Part shown: positions 16,236-24,910 of the stretch, piece by piece | How positions within the stretch are numbered: the first letter of the stretch is position 1 | Layout: the number at the start of each line of letters is the position of its first letter | Source of the DNA: Streptomyces sp. A0642 | Lineage (GTDB): Bacteria > Actinomycetota > Actinomycetes > Streptomycetales > Streptomycetaceae | Assembly (NCBI RefSeq): GCF_004795105.1 | Contig: NZ_SSBL01000017.1 | Coordinates: forward strand, 1 to 64,000 | Length of the DNA stretch: 64,000 nucleotides | Reading direction: 5' to 3' | Program-made: the position numbers and the translations under genes | Notes under the pieces: generated by a model | The model's input: only the letters and a program-made list of their open reading frames with translations | What the model was told of the DNA's origin: nothing | Database searches by the model: none

Positions 16236-16640
16236 ATGACGAGCAAGAATGTCCCCGAATGGGTACCCGCATCGGGGCACCAACTCCATCTCACCGGAGT
16301 CCACTTCGACGCGATCCGACTGCGCGGCGTACGGGGCGAGGCGGTGCTGCACCACCTGGCGACCCTCACCGACGGCGACCCGGGGCCCGTGGTGCGGGAG
16401 ATCGCGGGAGCCCGGTGGACGTACTTCCTGCTCGCGCCCGGTGTGAGCCGGGACTTCGACTGGCCGCCCGGCGCGAAGTGCTTCGGGCCGGCGGTCCGCG
16501 ACCAGTACGTGGGAATCCCGGCCGCACACGGCAACACGTACCCGCTGAGCTGGCGGTGCGGGCCGCCGGAGGCGGGGGACTTCGTGGACGCGGAGCTGCT
16601 GCACGGGGTGGTGACGGCGCAGCTCGTGGCCGAGGAGTGA
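16236..16640 (+). CDS. Conserved-type hypothetical protein beside the XRE/DUF397 pair
   Basis: About 134 residues, no domain recognised and no membrane segment. Seen: 'GVRGEAVLHHLATLTDGDPGPVVREIAGARWTYFLLAPG', then 'YVGIPAAHGNTYPLSWRCGPP'. The layout resembles the small DNA-primase or bifunctional-N-terminal-like proteins often found beside DUF397 genes in Streptomyces, but I cannot assign a function. It is divergent from the XRE regulator, so it may be its target. The ATG at 16236 is preferred over 16224. Confidence 0.55.
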   Translation: MTSKNVPEWVPASGHQLHLTGVHFDAIRLRGVRGEAVLHHLATLTDGDPGPVVREIAGARWTYFLLAPGVSRDFDWPPGAKCFGPAVRDQYVGIPAAHGNTYPLSWRCGPPEAGDFVDAELLHGVVTAQLVAEE

Positions 16641-16755
16641 CCGGGCGGGGGTCGCCTCGACCCTGAGGAGCGACAGCAGAGGAGCGATCCCGTCGCCCTG
16701 TTCGCCCCGTCTGACGGCCCGCCTCACCGACCACTGACCGCCCGCCGGGCCGGGC

Positions 16756-17637
16756 TCAGAGGATCGGCGGGCGTCCCAGCCGGGTCATGCGCCAGACGGT
16801 TCGCCACTTCATCGCCCTGCGCGGACTGCACGGCGTGCGTACGCCTTCGACGAAACCGCCCCACCACGCCGTGGCTCCGTCCAGGGACCGGACGCGTGAC
16901 ATGGTGAGCAGGATCCACACCCCGAGGTACACCGGGATCAGGGGCAGCGGCAGTCGGCGGCGTGCGAGCCAGACGCGGTTGCGGGCCGTGAAACGGTAGT
17001 AGCCCGCGTGCCGGGACGGGGACGTCTTCGGGTGCTGCAGGACGAGTTCGGGCTCGTAAAGGATCTTCCAGTCCGCATCGAGCGCACGCCACGCCAGGTC
17101 GGACTCCTCATGTCCGAAGAAGAACTCCGAAGCCCACAGGCCGGTCTCTCGCAGCATCGGCATGGAGAAGGCGTGTCCGCCGCCGAGGAAGGCGGTCACC
17201 AGGCCGCGCCGCATCGGGTCGTCGGCGCGCAGGCGCGGCACCCAGCGTCGCTCGGTGTGCCCGTGCTCATCAGCGACGCGGAAACCCACGATCCCCAGGC
17301 GCGGGTCCGACGCGAACAGGGTCTGGATCCTCCCGAACACGTCCGTCTCGATGAGCAGACCGTCGTCGTCCAGTTCGACGACGACATCCACTTCGCCGGA
17401 GTCACGCAGCATCTCCAGGCCGACGTTGCGCCCTCCCGGACAACCGAGGTTGTCCGGGAGCGGGACCTTGGTCACATGGGGCGCGACGTCCACGTCGTCG
17501 AGGGGCGTCGCGTTTCCGATCAGGATCACTCGCGCCGCAGGTGCGTCCTGCCTTTCCACCGAAGCGAGCAGAGCCGCCACTTCCCGAGGGCGAGTCCCCA
17601 TGGTGACGATGACGACTCCGATGCGCGGCAAGGGCAT
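16756..17637 (-). CDS. Family 2 glycosyltransferase
   Basis: GT-A-fold transferase of 293 residues. N-terminal 'IGVVIVTMGTRPREVAALLASVERQ' opens the nucleotide-sugar binding fold; 'LPDNLGCPGGRNVGLEML' (about 65-85) is typical of rhamnosyl/galactosyl GT2 proteins; and 'VVVELDDDGLL' (about 92-102) holds the DxD metal site. 'GHEESDLAWRAL' provides the catalytic-base region. A C-terminal hydrophobic stretch 'PLIPVYLGVWILLTM' may associate with the membrane. The gene sits immediately beyond the end of the CIS arm, separated by 74 bases; acceptor unknown. Confidence 0.88.
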   Translation of the reverse strand: MPLPRIGVVIVTMGTRPREVAALLASVERQDAPAARVILIGNATPLDDVDVAPHVTKVPLPDNLGCPGGRNVGLEMLRDSGEVDVVVELDDDGLLIETDVFGRIQTLFASDPRLGIVGFRVADEHGHTERRWVPRLRADDPMRRGLVTAFLGGGHAFSMPMLRETGLWASEFFFGHEESDLAWRALDADWKILYEPELVLQHPKTSPSRHAGYYRFTARNRVWLARRRLPLPLIPVYLGVWILLTMSRVRSLDGATAWWGGFVEGVRTPCSPRRAMKWRTVWRMTRLGRPPIL

Positions 17638-17711
17638 GGCGGTGAACTCCAGCGGTCGGTGGAGCCCCGAGGCTAGTGCGTCAGCCGGCCGAACCGGCAA
17701 ACGCCCACCCC

Positions 17712-19040
17712 TCACGTGCGCTTGAAGAACTCGATCTCGCCGAGGGCGATCGGCCGTCCCTTCTCCTGCCCTGCCGCCTCCCGCACGACGAGGCTGATGG
17801 ACACGACGTCGCTGATGCCGGTCCGTATCGTCTGCTCGCCGGGCTTGTCGGTGAGGGTCCAGGCCTTGTCGTGGATCTTGCCGTCCTTCGTGGTGATGCG
17901 GACGTCCGCCTGGGTCGGCCTGGCGCCCCGCCCGAATGCCTCGGGCTTCGTCGACACCCCCGTGTGGACCGTCACGCCGACCAGCCGGAACGGCTTCTCG
18001 AACTCCGCGGTCAGCGAGTCGCCCACCTTCGGGGCGCCCCAGTACGTGTTCGTCACCCCGTCCGTGGCCAGCTTCGCCGGGTGCCCCGGGGCGGCCGCGC
18101 TCGCCGAGATGTCCGTGGGGCTGATCTCCCCCGTTCCGCCGAGCTTGTCCCGTACGTCCTCGACGACGAAGCGCCCCGCCGGTACGAGCAGGAAGCCCGC
18201 GATCAGCAGGCCGACGATCACCAGGGCCAGCACGCTCCCCCGCAGCAGCCGTCCCGACCCCGCCCGCACCTTGCGGTCGAAGGGCCACCTGGTGCGCCAC
18301 CAGGGCAGCGGTTCAGCCTGCTCACCCGGCCTCAGGGGCGCCGCGCAGCTGCGGCAGAAGCGGCGTTCCGGCCGGTTGGACGCGCCGCACGACGGGCACG
18401 GCACACCGCCCGGCTCGTCGCTCGCCGCGACCGGCCGGACGACCGGGCGCGCCGCGACCGGCACGCCGGGCTGCACGGCCCCTACGGGCTCGTCCTCCAC
18501 GGGCGGCCGGGGCCGGACAGGTGCCGGAGCCGGGGGCGCCGGACGTACGGGCGCCGGAGCCGGGGCCGCCGGACGTACGGGTGCCGGGGTAACGGGAGTT
18601 GGGGGCGCGGGCGTGGGAGTCGGCGCGGGCGTGGGCGCGGGGGCGGGGGCGGGCGCGGGTGTGGGAGTCGGCGCGGGCGTGGGAGCAGGTGTAGGCGTAG
18701 GAGTGGGTGTGGGTGTGGGTGTGGGTGTGGGTGTGGGTGTGGGTGTGGGTGTGGGTGTGGGCGTAGGAGCGGGGGCGGGGGCGGTCGGAGGCGCGGGGGC
18801 GGCCTCGGGTTCCGGCGTGCGCACGGGGGCGTCCGCCTCCGGGGCCGGCGTCGGAGTCGGGGCGGGGACCGGGGCCGGAGCCGTCGGCGTCGGCGGAGGG
18901 GGTGCCGGGGTGGTCGTTTCCGTCCGGGCGGGCTCCGTCCGGGCACGGCGGGACGACCAGCCCAGGTACGTACCGCAGTTTCCGCAGAAGTCCTCGTCCT
19001 CGCCGTTGGCGGTGCCGCACGCCGGGCACGAGCGCGTCAC
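17712..19040 (-). CDS. cisA: CisA-like single-pass membrane protein with zinc ribbons, Pro/Thr linker and discoidin-like domain
   Basis: About 442 residues. Order: N-terminal zinc ribbon (CPACG...FCGNCG, about 4-25), a long Pro/Thr/Ala linker, a second zinc ribbon (CPSCG...FCRSCA, about 220-240), one transmembrane helix 'GSVLALVIVGLLIAGFLLVPAG' (about 283-304), and an outer domain with 'PAKLATDGVTNTYWGAP...LTAEFEKPFRLVGVTVHTG' resembling a discoidin-type glycan-binding fold. From memory, the Streptomyces CIS membrane adaptor CisA has a comparable cytoplasm-TM-outer domain plan and position at the end of the locus; this name is an inference. GTG 19040 begins one base after the upstream stop. 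The linker is encoded partly by a hexanucleotide repeat. Confidence 0.65.
   Translation of the reverse strand: MTRSCPACGTANGEDEDFCGNCGTYLGWSSRRARTEPARTETTTPAPPPPTPTAPAPVPAPTPTPAPEADAPVRTPEPEAAPAPPTAPAPAPTPTPTPTPTPTPTPTPTPTPTPTPTPAPTPAPTPTPAPAPAPAPTPAPTPTPAPPTPVTPAPVRPAAPAPAPVRPAPPAPAPVRPRPPVEDEPVGAVQPGVPVAARPVVRPVAASDEPGGVPCPSCGASNRPERRFCRSCAAPLRPGEQAEPLPWWRTRWPFDRKVRAGSGRLLRGSVLALVIVGLLIAGFLLVPAGRFVVEDVRDKLGGTGEISPTDISASAAAPGHPAKLATDGVTNTYWGAPKVGDSLTAEFEKPFRLVGVTVHTGVSTKPEAFGRGARPTQADVRITTKDGKIHDKAWTLTDKPGEQTIRTGISDVVSISLVVREAAGQEKGRPIALGEIEFFKRT
18703..18756. repeat. Hexanucleotide tandem repeat (GTGGGT)x9 inside the cisA-like gene
   Basis: Nine perfect copies of GTGGGT on the plus strand, coding for a (Pro-Thr)n run on the minus strand, with degenerate copies on both sides. 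Copy-number change would alter linker length by two residues without shifting the frame. Confidence 0.9.
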
Positions 19041-19041
19041 G

Positions 19042-19605
19042 TCAGTCTCCCGTCTCGTCCGGTGTGCCGGGCAGGATCTCCACCCGGCAGGTGAGGTGCG
19101 CCGGGCACGAGGCCTCGACGACGCGCAGGACGCGGGCCGCGTCCACCGGGCCCCCGTCGGTCGCCCGGACCCGTACCAGCAGTTCGCCGGTGGGCGGAGG
19201 AGGCAGCTCCGCCCCCGGTTCCCGCGACCAGGCGGCGCCGCCGCCGTCGTGGATGTGCGCCTCCACGCCGAAGCAGAGCCGCAGGTGTTCCGTGAGGCCG
19301 CGGCGGGTTCCGCGCCAGCGGTGGAGTTCGACGGCACGTGCGACGGCGGCCCGGCGCAGCTCCGTGGGCCATGCGGGGTCGAGGCCGGCCCCGACCCAGG
19401 ACGACAGCCAGGGCAGGAAGTCGTCCGGGGTCAGCGCCGGGTCGAAGTAGGCCGGGAGGTTGTCGAGCGTGGACAGGACGGGCGCCAGGACCGTGTCGAG
19501 GCCCGCCGTGAACCGCTGGGCGAGGTCATCGTCCGCGTACAGGGCGGGCAGCAGGCCGCCGATCGGGTAACGGCTGGGGAGCCCGGGGACCGCGGCCCTG
19601 GTCAT
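19042..19605 (-). CDS. Phage tail protein I-like baseplate component of the CIS
   Basis: Protein of 187 residues with the tail-protein-I layout: 'LPSRYPIGGLLPALYADDDLAQRFTAGLDTVLAPVLSTLDNLPAYFDPALTPDDFLPWLSSWVG' (about 9-72), then 'RWRGTRRGLTEHLRLCFG' (about 96-114). In contractile tails it links the baseplate wedge to the baseplate J protein. Its ATG overlaps the baseplate J stop codon by four bases, so it follows J in the operon. Confidence 0.82.
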   Translation of the reverse strand: MTRAAVPGLPSRYPIGGLLPALYADDDLAQRFTAGLDTVLAPVLSTLDNLPAYFDPALTPDDFLPWLSSWVGAGLDPAWPTELRRAAVARAVELHRWRGTRRGLTEHLRLCFGVEAHIHDGGGAAWSREPGAELPPPPTGELLVRVRATDGGPVDAARVLRVVEASCPAHLTCRVEILPGTPDETGD

Positions 19606-21563
19606 GAGCGGTCACCGGCCCCGCCCGCGGTGACGACGACCTGGTGCTGGTGGGAGAAGACGAGGGCGTTCGCCGCGACGTCGATCCGTTCCGCCGCCGC
19701 TCCCCGGCGTCCCGTGAGCGGGTCGGCGGGGAACAGCCGCACCTCGTCCACCAGGCGGACCCCCGGCACGCTCTGGAGAACGGCGAAGATCTCGCCGTAC
19801 TGGACGGGCCTGCCGAAGGGCCAGCCGGACCCGTCCGTGCCGCCCCGCAGCGGGTCGATGCGGCGGAACAGCGCGTCGAGCGCGTCGGCGCGGACGCGGT
19901 CCACCTCCCCGTCGGCCGCGACCAGTTCGGCGACCACGGTGACGCCCTGGTAGGCGGGGGGTTCCACGACCAGCCGGGTGCCGACGAGCCGCCGCTCGTC
20001 GAGCCGTCCGGCGACCGCAGCCAGCACCGAGTCCGGCGGGATCAGCTGCTCGAACCGCAGCCGGCCGCCCTCGTCGGGCACCGCGTCGGGCACCACGAGG
20101 ACGCGCACGGCACCGGCCTCGCCCGCGACGGCGGGCAGGCAGCGGACCCTGCGCAGCGAGGGCGCCGCCTCGCGGGCGATGACCTCGTAGTCCTCGGCCG
20201 TGACCGCCCGCTCCTGGACCCGCAGGATCTGGGGCGCGCGCACCTTCGCGTTCTCCACGGTCTCGCCGTCGACGCCGCCCCGGGCAGCCTCGCGGTTGTC
20301 GACGCCCGCGACGTACGGCACCGAGCTGCGCAGCACGCGGATGGCGCCGCGGGCCACGTTCCCGGCAGCCCCGCCGCCCGTACGGTAGCGGGGGACGCGG
20401 AGTTGGGCGCCCTTCGGGGGCACCGCCCCGTACACACGCATCGTGCCGTCCGCCTCGCGCACCTCGGGAGGGAAGGCGAACACGCCGTTGACGGCGTCGA
20501 TCCGCACGTGCCGGTCGTCCGGGGACGAGGCGCCGAAGTGCTCCACCGGTGTCCAGACGTGCCAGCCGTCGGCGGAGGACACCTGGACGACGGGCGGCTC
20601 CCCGTCCAGCAGGAGCGGCACCCTGGGCACGGTGAAGGTCTGCCCGGCGACACCTTCGGATACGCCGAGCGGCACGTCGAGGACCGTCTCCGCGTGTTCG
20701 ACGCCGGTGGTGCCGCCGACGGTGAACACCTCGGCCTCGCGGATCGTCGGTGACTCCGAGTAGAAGGGCTGCCCCGGTTCGGGCGCGGTGACGCGGCAGC
20801 GCAGCCATCCGGCCCGGATGCCGGCCGTCACGGAGGCCGTGTGCCCGGCGGGTACGAACACGGTCACCTCGCCGGGCTTGTTGAGTCCGCCGGTGCTGTC
20901 GGTCCCCGTCAGGCAGGGCACCCAGCGGGCGCCGTCCCACGCCTCCCACACCAGGGGCGGCTGCCGGGGGTCGACGCCGACGCCCTCCACCCGGCTGTCG
21001 AGGCGTACGGCGACGATGCACCGGGGCACGGCGGTGGGCAGCCCGAAGAGCAGGGCGTCGCCCGGCTCGGGCCGGGACTGGAAGCAGGGGATGTCCTTGC
21101 CCGCGCCGAGCGGCGCGGTGCGGTCCGTCTGATCACCGGACACGGGCGCGGTGACGAGCCTGACCAGGGAACTCGGGACGATCGCCAGGTCCTCGGCGGT
21201 CGAGAAGACCACCGCCTCCTCCGTCTCGCCCCGGGCGGTGGCGACCTCGGTGCCGGCCGGCAGCCGCACGGTGTCCGGCTGCGGTGCGGACAGCCAGAAG
21301 TCGACGTCGGCGCGGGCGACCGTCGGCGGGAACAGCTGGACGCCGAGCAGGTCGAGGAAGGCGGAGTAGTTCCGGTCGGGCACCCGGTTCAGCCGGTAGA
21401 GCAGCTGGTCGACCATGTACGCGAACGTCTCGATGAGCGTGACCCCGGGGTCCGACACGTTGTGGTCGGTCCATTCCGGCGAGCGCTGCTGGACGTACCG
21501 CTTGGCCTCGTCGACGAGCTGCTGGAAGCGCCGGTCGTCCAGGTTGGGTGAGGGCAGGGACAT
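19602..21563 (-). CDS. Baseplate J/gp47-like protein (CIS wedge)
   Basis: Protein of 653 residues and main baseplate wedge component. 'LDDRRFQQLVDEAKRYVQQRSPEWTDHNVSDPGVTLIETFAYMVDQLLYRLNRVPDRNYSAFLDLLG' (about 7-73) is the standard N-terminal segment of putative baseplate assembly proteins, and the C-terminal beta-rich region 'FGRPVQYGEIFAVLQSVPGVRLVDEVRLF' is typical of the J family. The ATG touches the stop codon of the gp25 gene (one-base overlap). Confidence 0.92.
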   Translation of the reverse strand: MSLPSPNLDDRRFQQLVDEAKRYVQQRSPEWTDHNVSDPGVTLIETFAYMVDQLLYRLNRVPDRNYSAFLDLLGVQLFPPTVARADVDFWLSAPQPDTVRLPAGTEVATARGETEEAVVFSTAEDLAIVPSSLVRLVTAPVSGDQTDRTAPLGAGKDIPCFQSRPEPGDALLFGLPTAVPRCIVAVRLDSRVEGVGVDPRQPPLVWEAWDGARWVPCLTGTDSTGGLNKPGEVTVFVPAGHTASVTAGIRAGWLRCRVTAPEPGQPFYSESPTIREAEVFTVGGTTGVEHAETVLDVPLGVSEGVAGQTFTVPRVPLLLDGEPPVVQVSSADGWHVWTPVEHFGASSPDDRHVRIDAVNGVFAFPPEVREADGTMRVYGAVPPKGAQLRVPRYRTGGGAAGNVARGAIRVLRSSVPYVAGVDNREAARGGVDGETVENAKVRAPQILRVQERAVTAEDYEVIAREAAPSLRRVRCLPAVAGEAGAVRVLVVPDAVPDEGGRLRFEQLIPPDSVLAAVAGRLDERRLVGTRLVVEPPAYQGVTVVAELVAADGEVDRVRADALDALFRRIDPLRGGTDGSGWPFGRPVQYGEIFAVLQSVPGVRLVDEVRLFPADPLTGRRGAAAERIDVAANALVFSHQHQVVVTAGGAGDRS

Positions 21564-21985
21564 CAGGACGCTCCCGCTTCGGGACTCTCGGAGGACGGGA
21601 TCGTGTAGAAGGGGAAGACGAGGTTGCGCAGGTCGTTGGTGGACCGCACGGTGTAGTGCACGTCGATGTAGAGGGTTCCCTCGTCGACGGTGTCGAAGGC
21701 GACCACCACGTCCCGCACCTCGATGCGTGGTTCCCAGCGCTCCAGTGACGTACGCACCTCATGGCCGATGCGGCCGGCGGTGGCGCCGTCGCCCGGCGCG
21801 AAGACGTAGTCGTGGATGCCGCACCCGAACTCGGGCCGCATGGGCCGCTCCCCCGGCGCGGTGCCGAGCACCAGGCCGATGGCCTCCTCGATCTCCTGGT
21901 CCCGCTCGACCATGCCGATGCCGCCCGTGGCGCCGACCCGCAGGGGGAAGCCCCAGCCGCGCCCGATGAATCCGCCCTGGCTCAC
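21563..21985 (-). CDS. gp25/GPW-like baseplate protein
   Basis: Protein of 140 residues with the gp25-like lysozyme-fold baseplate signature: 'DQEIEEAIGLVLGTAPGERPMRPEFGCGIHDYVFAP' (about 29-64), then 'IGHEVRTSLERWEPRIEVRDVVV'. It joins sheath and baseplate wedge and triggers contraction in related systems. It overlaps the PAAR gene upstream by four bases. Confidence 0.92.
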   Translation of the reverse strand: MSQGGFIGRGWGFPLRVGATGGIGMVERDQEIEEAIGLVLGTAPGERPMRPEFGCGIHDYVFAPGDGATAGRIGHEVRTSLERWEPRIEVRDVVVAFDTVDEGTLYIDVHYTVRSTNDLRNLVFPFYTIPSSESPEAGAS

Positions 21986-22299
21986 AGCGGTCCCCCGATC
22001 AGCACGTTCGGCGCGCCGCTGACGATCTTGGCGCCGCAGCTCGTCATGTCACCCATGCGGGCGGCCGGCAGCCCGCCGATCAGCACCATGCCGCCGATCG
22101 CGGCGGCCGGGGACGGCATGATGACGTTGCCCGGTCCGAGCAGGGCGTGCGGCGGGACGACGCACACGTGCAGGCTGCCGGTGACGGCGGCCGGCCTGCC
22201 GCCGATCAGCACGGTGGCCACGGCCACCGCACCCGGTGGCGGGGTGCCGATGAGTCCACCGTGGACGGTGGGGTCGCCCGTGCGGGCTGCGGGGGGCAT
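21982..22299 (-). CDS. PAAR-like spike-tip protein
   Basis: Protein of 105 residues containing repeated Pro-Ala-Ala-Arg type turns ('PPAARTGDPTVHGG', 'GLPAARMGDMTSCG') and a Gly/Ile beta pattern, the fold that caps the VgrG spike with a metal-bound tip. No extension carrying an effector is present. It lies directly between the spike and gp25 genes. Confidence 0.92.
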   Translation of the reverse strand: MPPAARTGDPTVHGGLIGTPPPGAVAVATVLIGGRPAAVTGSLHVCVVPPHALLGPGNVIMPSPAAAIGGMVLIGGLPAARMGDMTSCGAKIVSGAPNVLIGGPL

Positions 22300-22357
22300 G
22301 GCTGCTGTTCTCCTTGCTGGATCGGGGCTTCGGGTGGCGGCGGAGCGGCCCGGGGGG

Positions 22358-24130
22358 TCAGTTGATCCGGATGAGCTTGGCCTTGAGCACGGCGAGCAGT
22401 CCGCCGTCCACGGTCACTCCGGTCTTGCCGTTGATGGTCACCGAGGCTCCCTTCACCTCCACGTTCCCCGTACCGGCGTCGAGCGTGATCCCCGACCGGC
22501 CGAGGGACAGGGAGCTCAGCACCCGGGAGGTGCCGCGCGCGAACACCTTCAGCGCGATCTCTCCCCGCCGTTCGTCCAGGGTGACCTCCAACTGCTTGTC
22601 ACCGGTGGCGAGGCGCACTCCGGACGGGCCGCGCGGCGCGTCGAGCAGTTCGATCCGGTTGCCCGAACGGGAAACCAGGGAGCGGCGGTTGACCTTGCCA
22701 CTGGTCGGGTCGACGAGCGGCACGTCGTGGGGCGACGGTTTGTCGACGCCGTTGTAGAGGCCGCCCAGCACGTACGGGCTGTCCAGCAGGCCCTGTTCGA
22801 AGCCGACCAGCACCTCGTCGTTGACCTCGGGGCTGAACACCCCGCCACCGCCCTGGCCGCCCCACTGCACCGTACGGACCCAGTCGGACACGTACGTGTC
22901 GTCGAGCCAGGGGAACTTGAGGCGCACCGAGCCGCGTTCGCCCTTGCCCCTGCCCTCGCGGATGTCGGTGACGACGCCGATCGCGAGGCCCGGGATGCGG
23001 GGGGCGTGCGAGGACGGGTCGCCGCCGCCGGTGAGACCGGAGAGCGAGCGGTCGGGGGCGGCGCTGACGAGCACGGTCGTGCGGTAGCCGCCGTGCGGGT
23101 CGAGGACGTGGTGGGCCGCCGTCGCCGTGTAGCGGCCGGCGAACGCGGGTCCGACGTTGCCGAGGGCGACGGGTTCGCCGGCCCGCAGGCGGGGGTTGCC
23201 CTCGGCGACCGCCTCGATCTCCCCGAAGCCGGCGCTGACCTGCGCGGCCACCGCTCCCGCGGCCGCGACGGCTTCGGCCTGGGTCCGGTACGGGGTGTCG
23301 GCGACCGTCATCCGGGCGTTCGGTCCGAACGCCCCGGCCGCGGCGGACGGGCTCATCCCCGGGACCACCGTGGTGCTGCGGACGGACTGTTCGCGTGCCA
23401 CCAGCCGCGTCTTGGTCTCCACGTTCCAGCCGCGCACCTCGACGCTGTCCGCCCCGTCCGCGCCGGTCAGCACCGCTCGCAGGGCCAGCAGGTTCCGTCC
23501 GTACTCGAGCACCATCGGGTGCCGGGTGGCGGACGTGGAGGGGGAGGGCGCCGAGGCGGCGGGCTTCGGCTTCACGAACTGCAGCAGGCCCTTCTCGTCC
23601 ACCCGCACGTGCGCGCCGCTCTCGGCCGCCAGGTACTGGAGGAAGTCCCAGTCCGAGATGTTGGGCTGGGTCAGCTGCTTGTACATGACGGGGGCCGCCT
23701 CGACCTTCCCGCAGGAGAGCCCGGCTCCGGCGGCGACCTTGCGGACGATGTCGGCGGCCTTCATGTTGCGGAAGGCCACCACCTTCCGCCCGCGCTGGAG
23801 CCGGTGCGCCTTGGAGAAGGCGCGGACGACGGTGAACGAGCCGGTGGTGTCGCTGTCGAGTTCGAGTGCGGTGACCTCACCGGTGAACAGCCGCTCGCGC
23901 GCCCGCTCCTGGACGGTGACCACCGAGATCTTCAACGGGGTGCCGATGGTGATCCCGGTGGCGGTGAGCAGCGTGTGGTACGGATCGCGGTAGGTCAGTA
24001 CGGCGGTGTCGGGCAGGCCGACGTTCTCGTCGACCGCGCAGCTCACCAGCTGGGACGCCCAGGCCTGCGGGAGCTCGGCGGGGGCCTCGACGATCGGGTC
24101 GGCGGCGAAGGAACGGGCGGGTGCGGTCAC
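22358..24130 (-). CDS. VgrG-like central spike protein (gp27/gp5 fusion)
   Basis: Protein of 590 residues. The N-terminal half resembles the gp27 hub ('DPYHTLLTATGITIGTPLKI...GEVTALELD', 'NISDWDFLQYLAAESGAHVRV'). The middle (about 370-440) is the gp5 OB fold ('GLAIGVVTDIREGRGKGERGSVRLKFPWLDDTYVSDWVRTVQ') and the C-terminus is a beta-helix. No lysozyme domain is present. The start is GTG 24130, overlapping the LysM gene stop (GTGA); the longer frame is only a read-through of that gene. Confidence 0.92.
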   Translation of the reverse strand: MTAPARSFAADPIVEAPAELPQAWASQLVSCAVDENVGLPDTAVLTYRDPYHTLLTATGITIGTPLKISVVTVQERARERLFTGEVTALELDSDTTGSFTVVRAFSKAHRLQRGRKVVAFRNMKAADIVRKVAAGAGLSCGKVEAAPVMYKQLTQPNISDWDFLQYLAAESGAHVRVDEKGLLQFVKPKPAASAPSPSTSATRHPMVLEYGRNLLALRAVLTGADGADSVEVRGWNVETKTRLVAREQSVRSTTVVPGMSPSAAAGAFGPNARMTVADTPYRTQAEAVAAAGAVAAQVSAGFGEIEAVAEGNPRLRAGEPVALGNVGPAFAGRYTATAAHHVLDPHGGYRTTVLVSAAPDRSLSGLTGGGDPSSHAPRIPGLAIGVVTDIREGRGKGERGSVRLKFPWLDDTYVSDWVRTVQWGGQGGGGVFSPEVNDEVLVGFEQGLLDSPYVLGGLYNGVDKPSPHDVPLVDPTSGKVNRRSLVSRSGNRIELLDAPRGPSGVRLATGDKQLEVTLDERRGEIALKVFARGTSRVLSSLSLGRSGITLDAGTGNVEVKGASVTINGKTGVTVDGGLLAVLKAKLIRIN

Positions 24131-24849
24131 CGGGCGCCCTCCGGGGCGTGGTCTTCCATGGCGGGCACGAGGAGTTCCGTGCCCGGGATCAGCCGCATGG
24201 GATCGTCGATGCCGTTGGCCTCGGCGATCGTGCGCCACGCGGTGGCGTCGCCGTACTCGCGCCAGGCGAGCAGCGGCAGGCTGTCACCGGCCACCACCCG
24301 GTGGGTACGGCGGGCCTCCTTCGATCCGGACGTGGGGTTCTGCCCGGCCGGGTCGACGCTCGCCTCCTCGATCGACAGGGAGCAGGTGGCGCGCAGCGGC
24401 TTCCCGTCGACGTCGAAGAGCGTGTACGAGACGGAGAGGCTGGAGAGCACCCCGTCGAACGACGTCGTCTTCGACGTCCCCCAGTCGAAGCGCACCCAGG
24501 GGCTCGACGGCTTCTTGCGGCCGAGGCTGCTCGGCGTCGGCACACAGGCCGTCATCAACTGCTCGACCGCCTTCTCCACCGAGTTGTCGTGGGTGGCGGT
24601 GGCGTCGAGGAAGACGTCGAGGGAGAGCGAGCGGGGCCCGCTCCCGACGAACTCGGGCAGCGCGGACGCACCGGCCGTCCGGGAGGGGGTACGCCGCCAC
24701 TCGGTGCTCTTGGTCAGGGAGAGCGTCGCCGGATTGAACTGGAGGGTGAGCCGGGCGAGGGTACCCGACGGCTTGGCGCCCACGTCCGCGGGCGGCTCCA
24801 TGATGGTCAGCTGGGCACGGGCACGGCTCGTACGGGCAGTCGCCGCCAC
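24127..24849 (-). CDS. LysM domain CIS protein (Afp7/gp53-like)
   Basis: Protein of 240 residues. The N-terminal part (about 25-170) follows the gp53-like pattern of eCIS LysM proteins ('LTLQFNPATLSLTKSTEWRR'). The C-terminal LysM runs about 184-232 ('THRVVAGDSLPLLAWREYGDATAWRTIAEANGIDDPMRLIPGTELLVP'). It stabilises the spike-baseplate junction in relatives. It is the first gene of the spike sub-block; the upstream tube-type gene is 61 bases away. Confidence 0.9.
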   Translation of the reverse strand: MAATARTSRARAQLTIMEPPADVGAKPSGTLARLTLQFNPATLSLTKSTEWRRTPSRTAGASALPEFVGSGPRSLSLDVFLDATATHDNSVEKAVEQLMTACVPTPSSLGRKKPSSPWVRFDWGTSKTTSFDGVLSSLSVSYTLFDVDGKPLRATCSLSIEEASVDPAGQNPTSGSKEARRTHRVVAGDSLPLLAWREYGDATAWRTIAEANGIDDPMRLIPGTELLVPAMEDHAPEGAR

Positions 24850-24910
24850 GGTGTTCCTCCTTCCTGCTCGTCGTCTCGGTCATGGGCGCGGGTGTACGGG
24901 CGGCGGGCCA

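Noticed and set aside
9436..17637. Mobile genetic element boundary (att sites, transposase)
   Set aside because: The toxin island suggests transfer, but I saw no integrase, transposase, flanking direct repeats or tRNA target.
18690..18770. CRISPR array or regulatory repeat array
   Set aside because: The units are contiguous 6-mers without spacers, inside a coding frame for a Pro-Thr linker.
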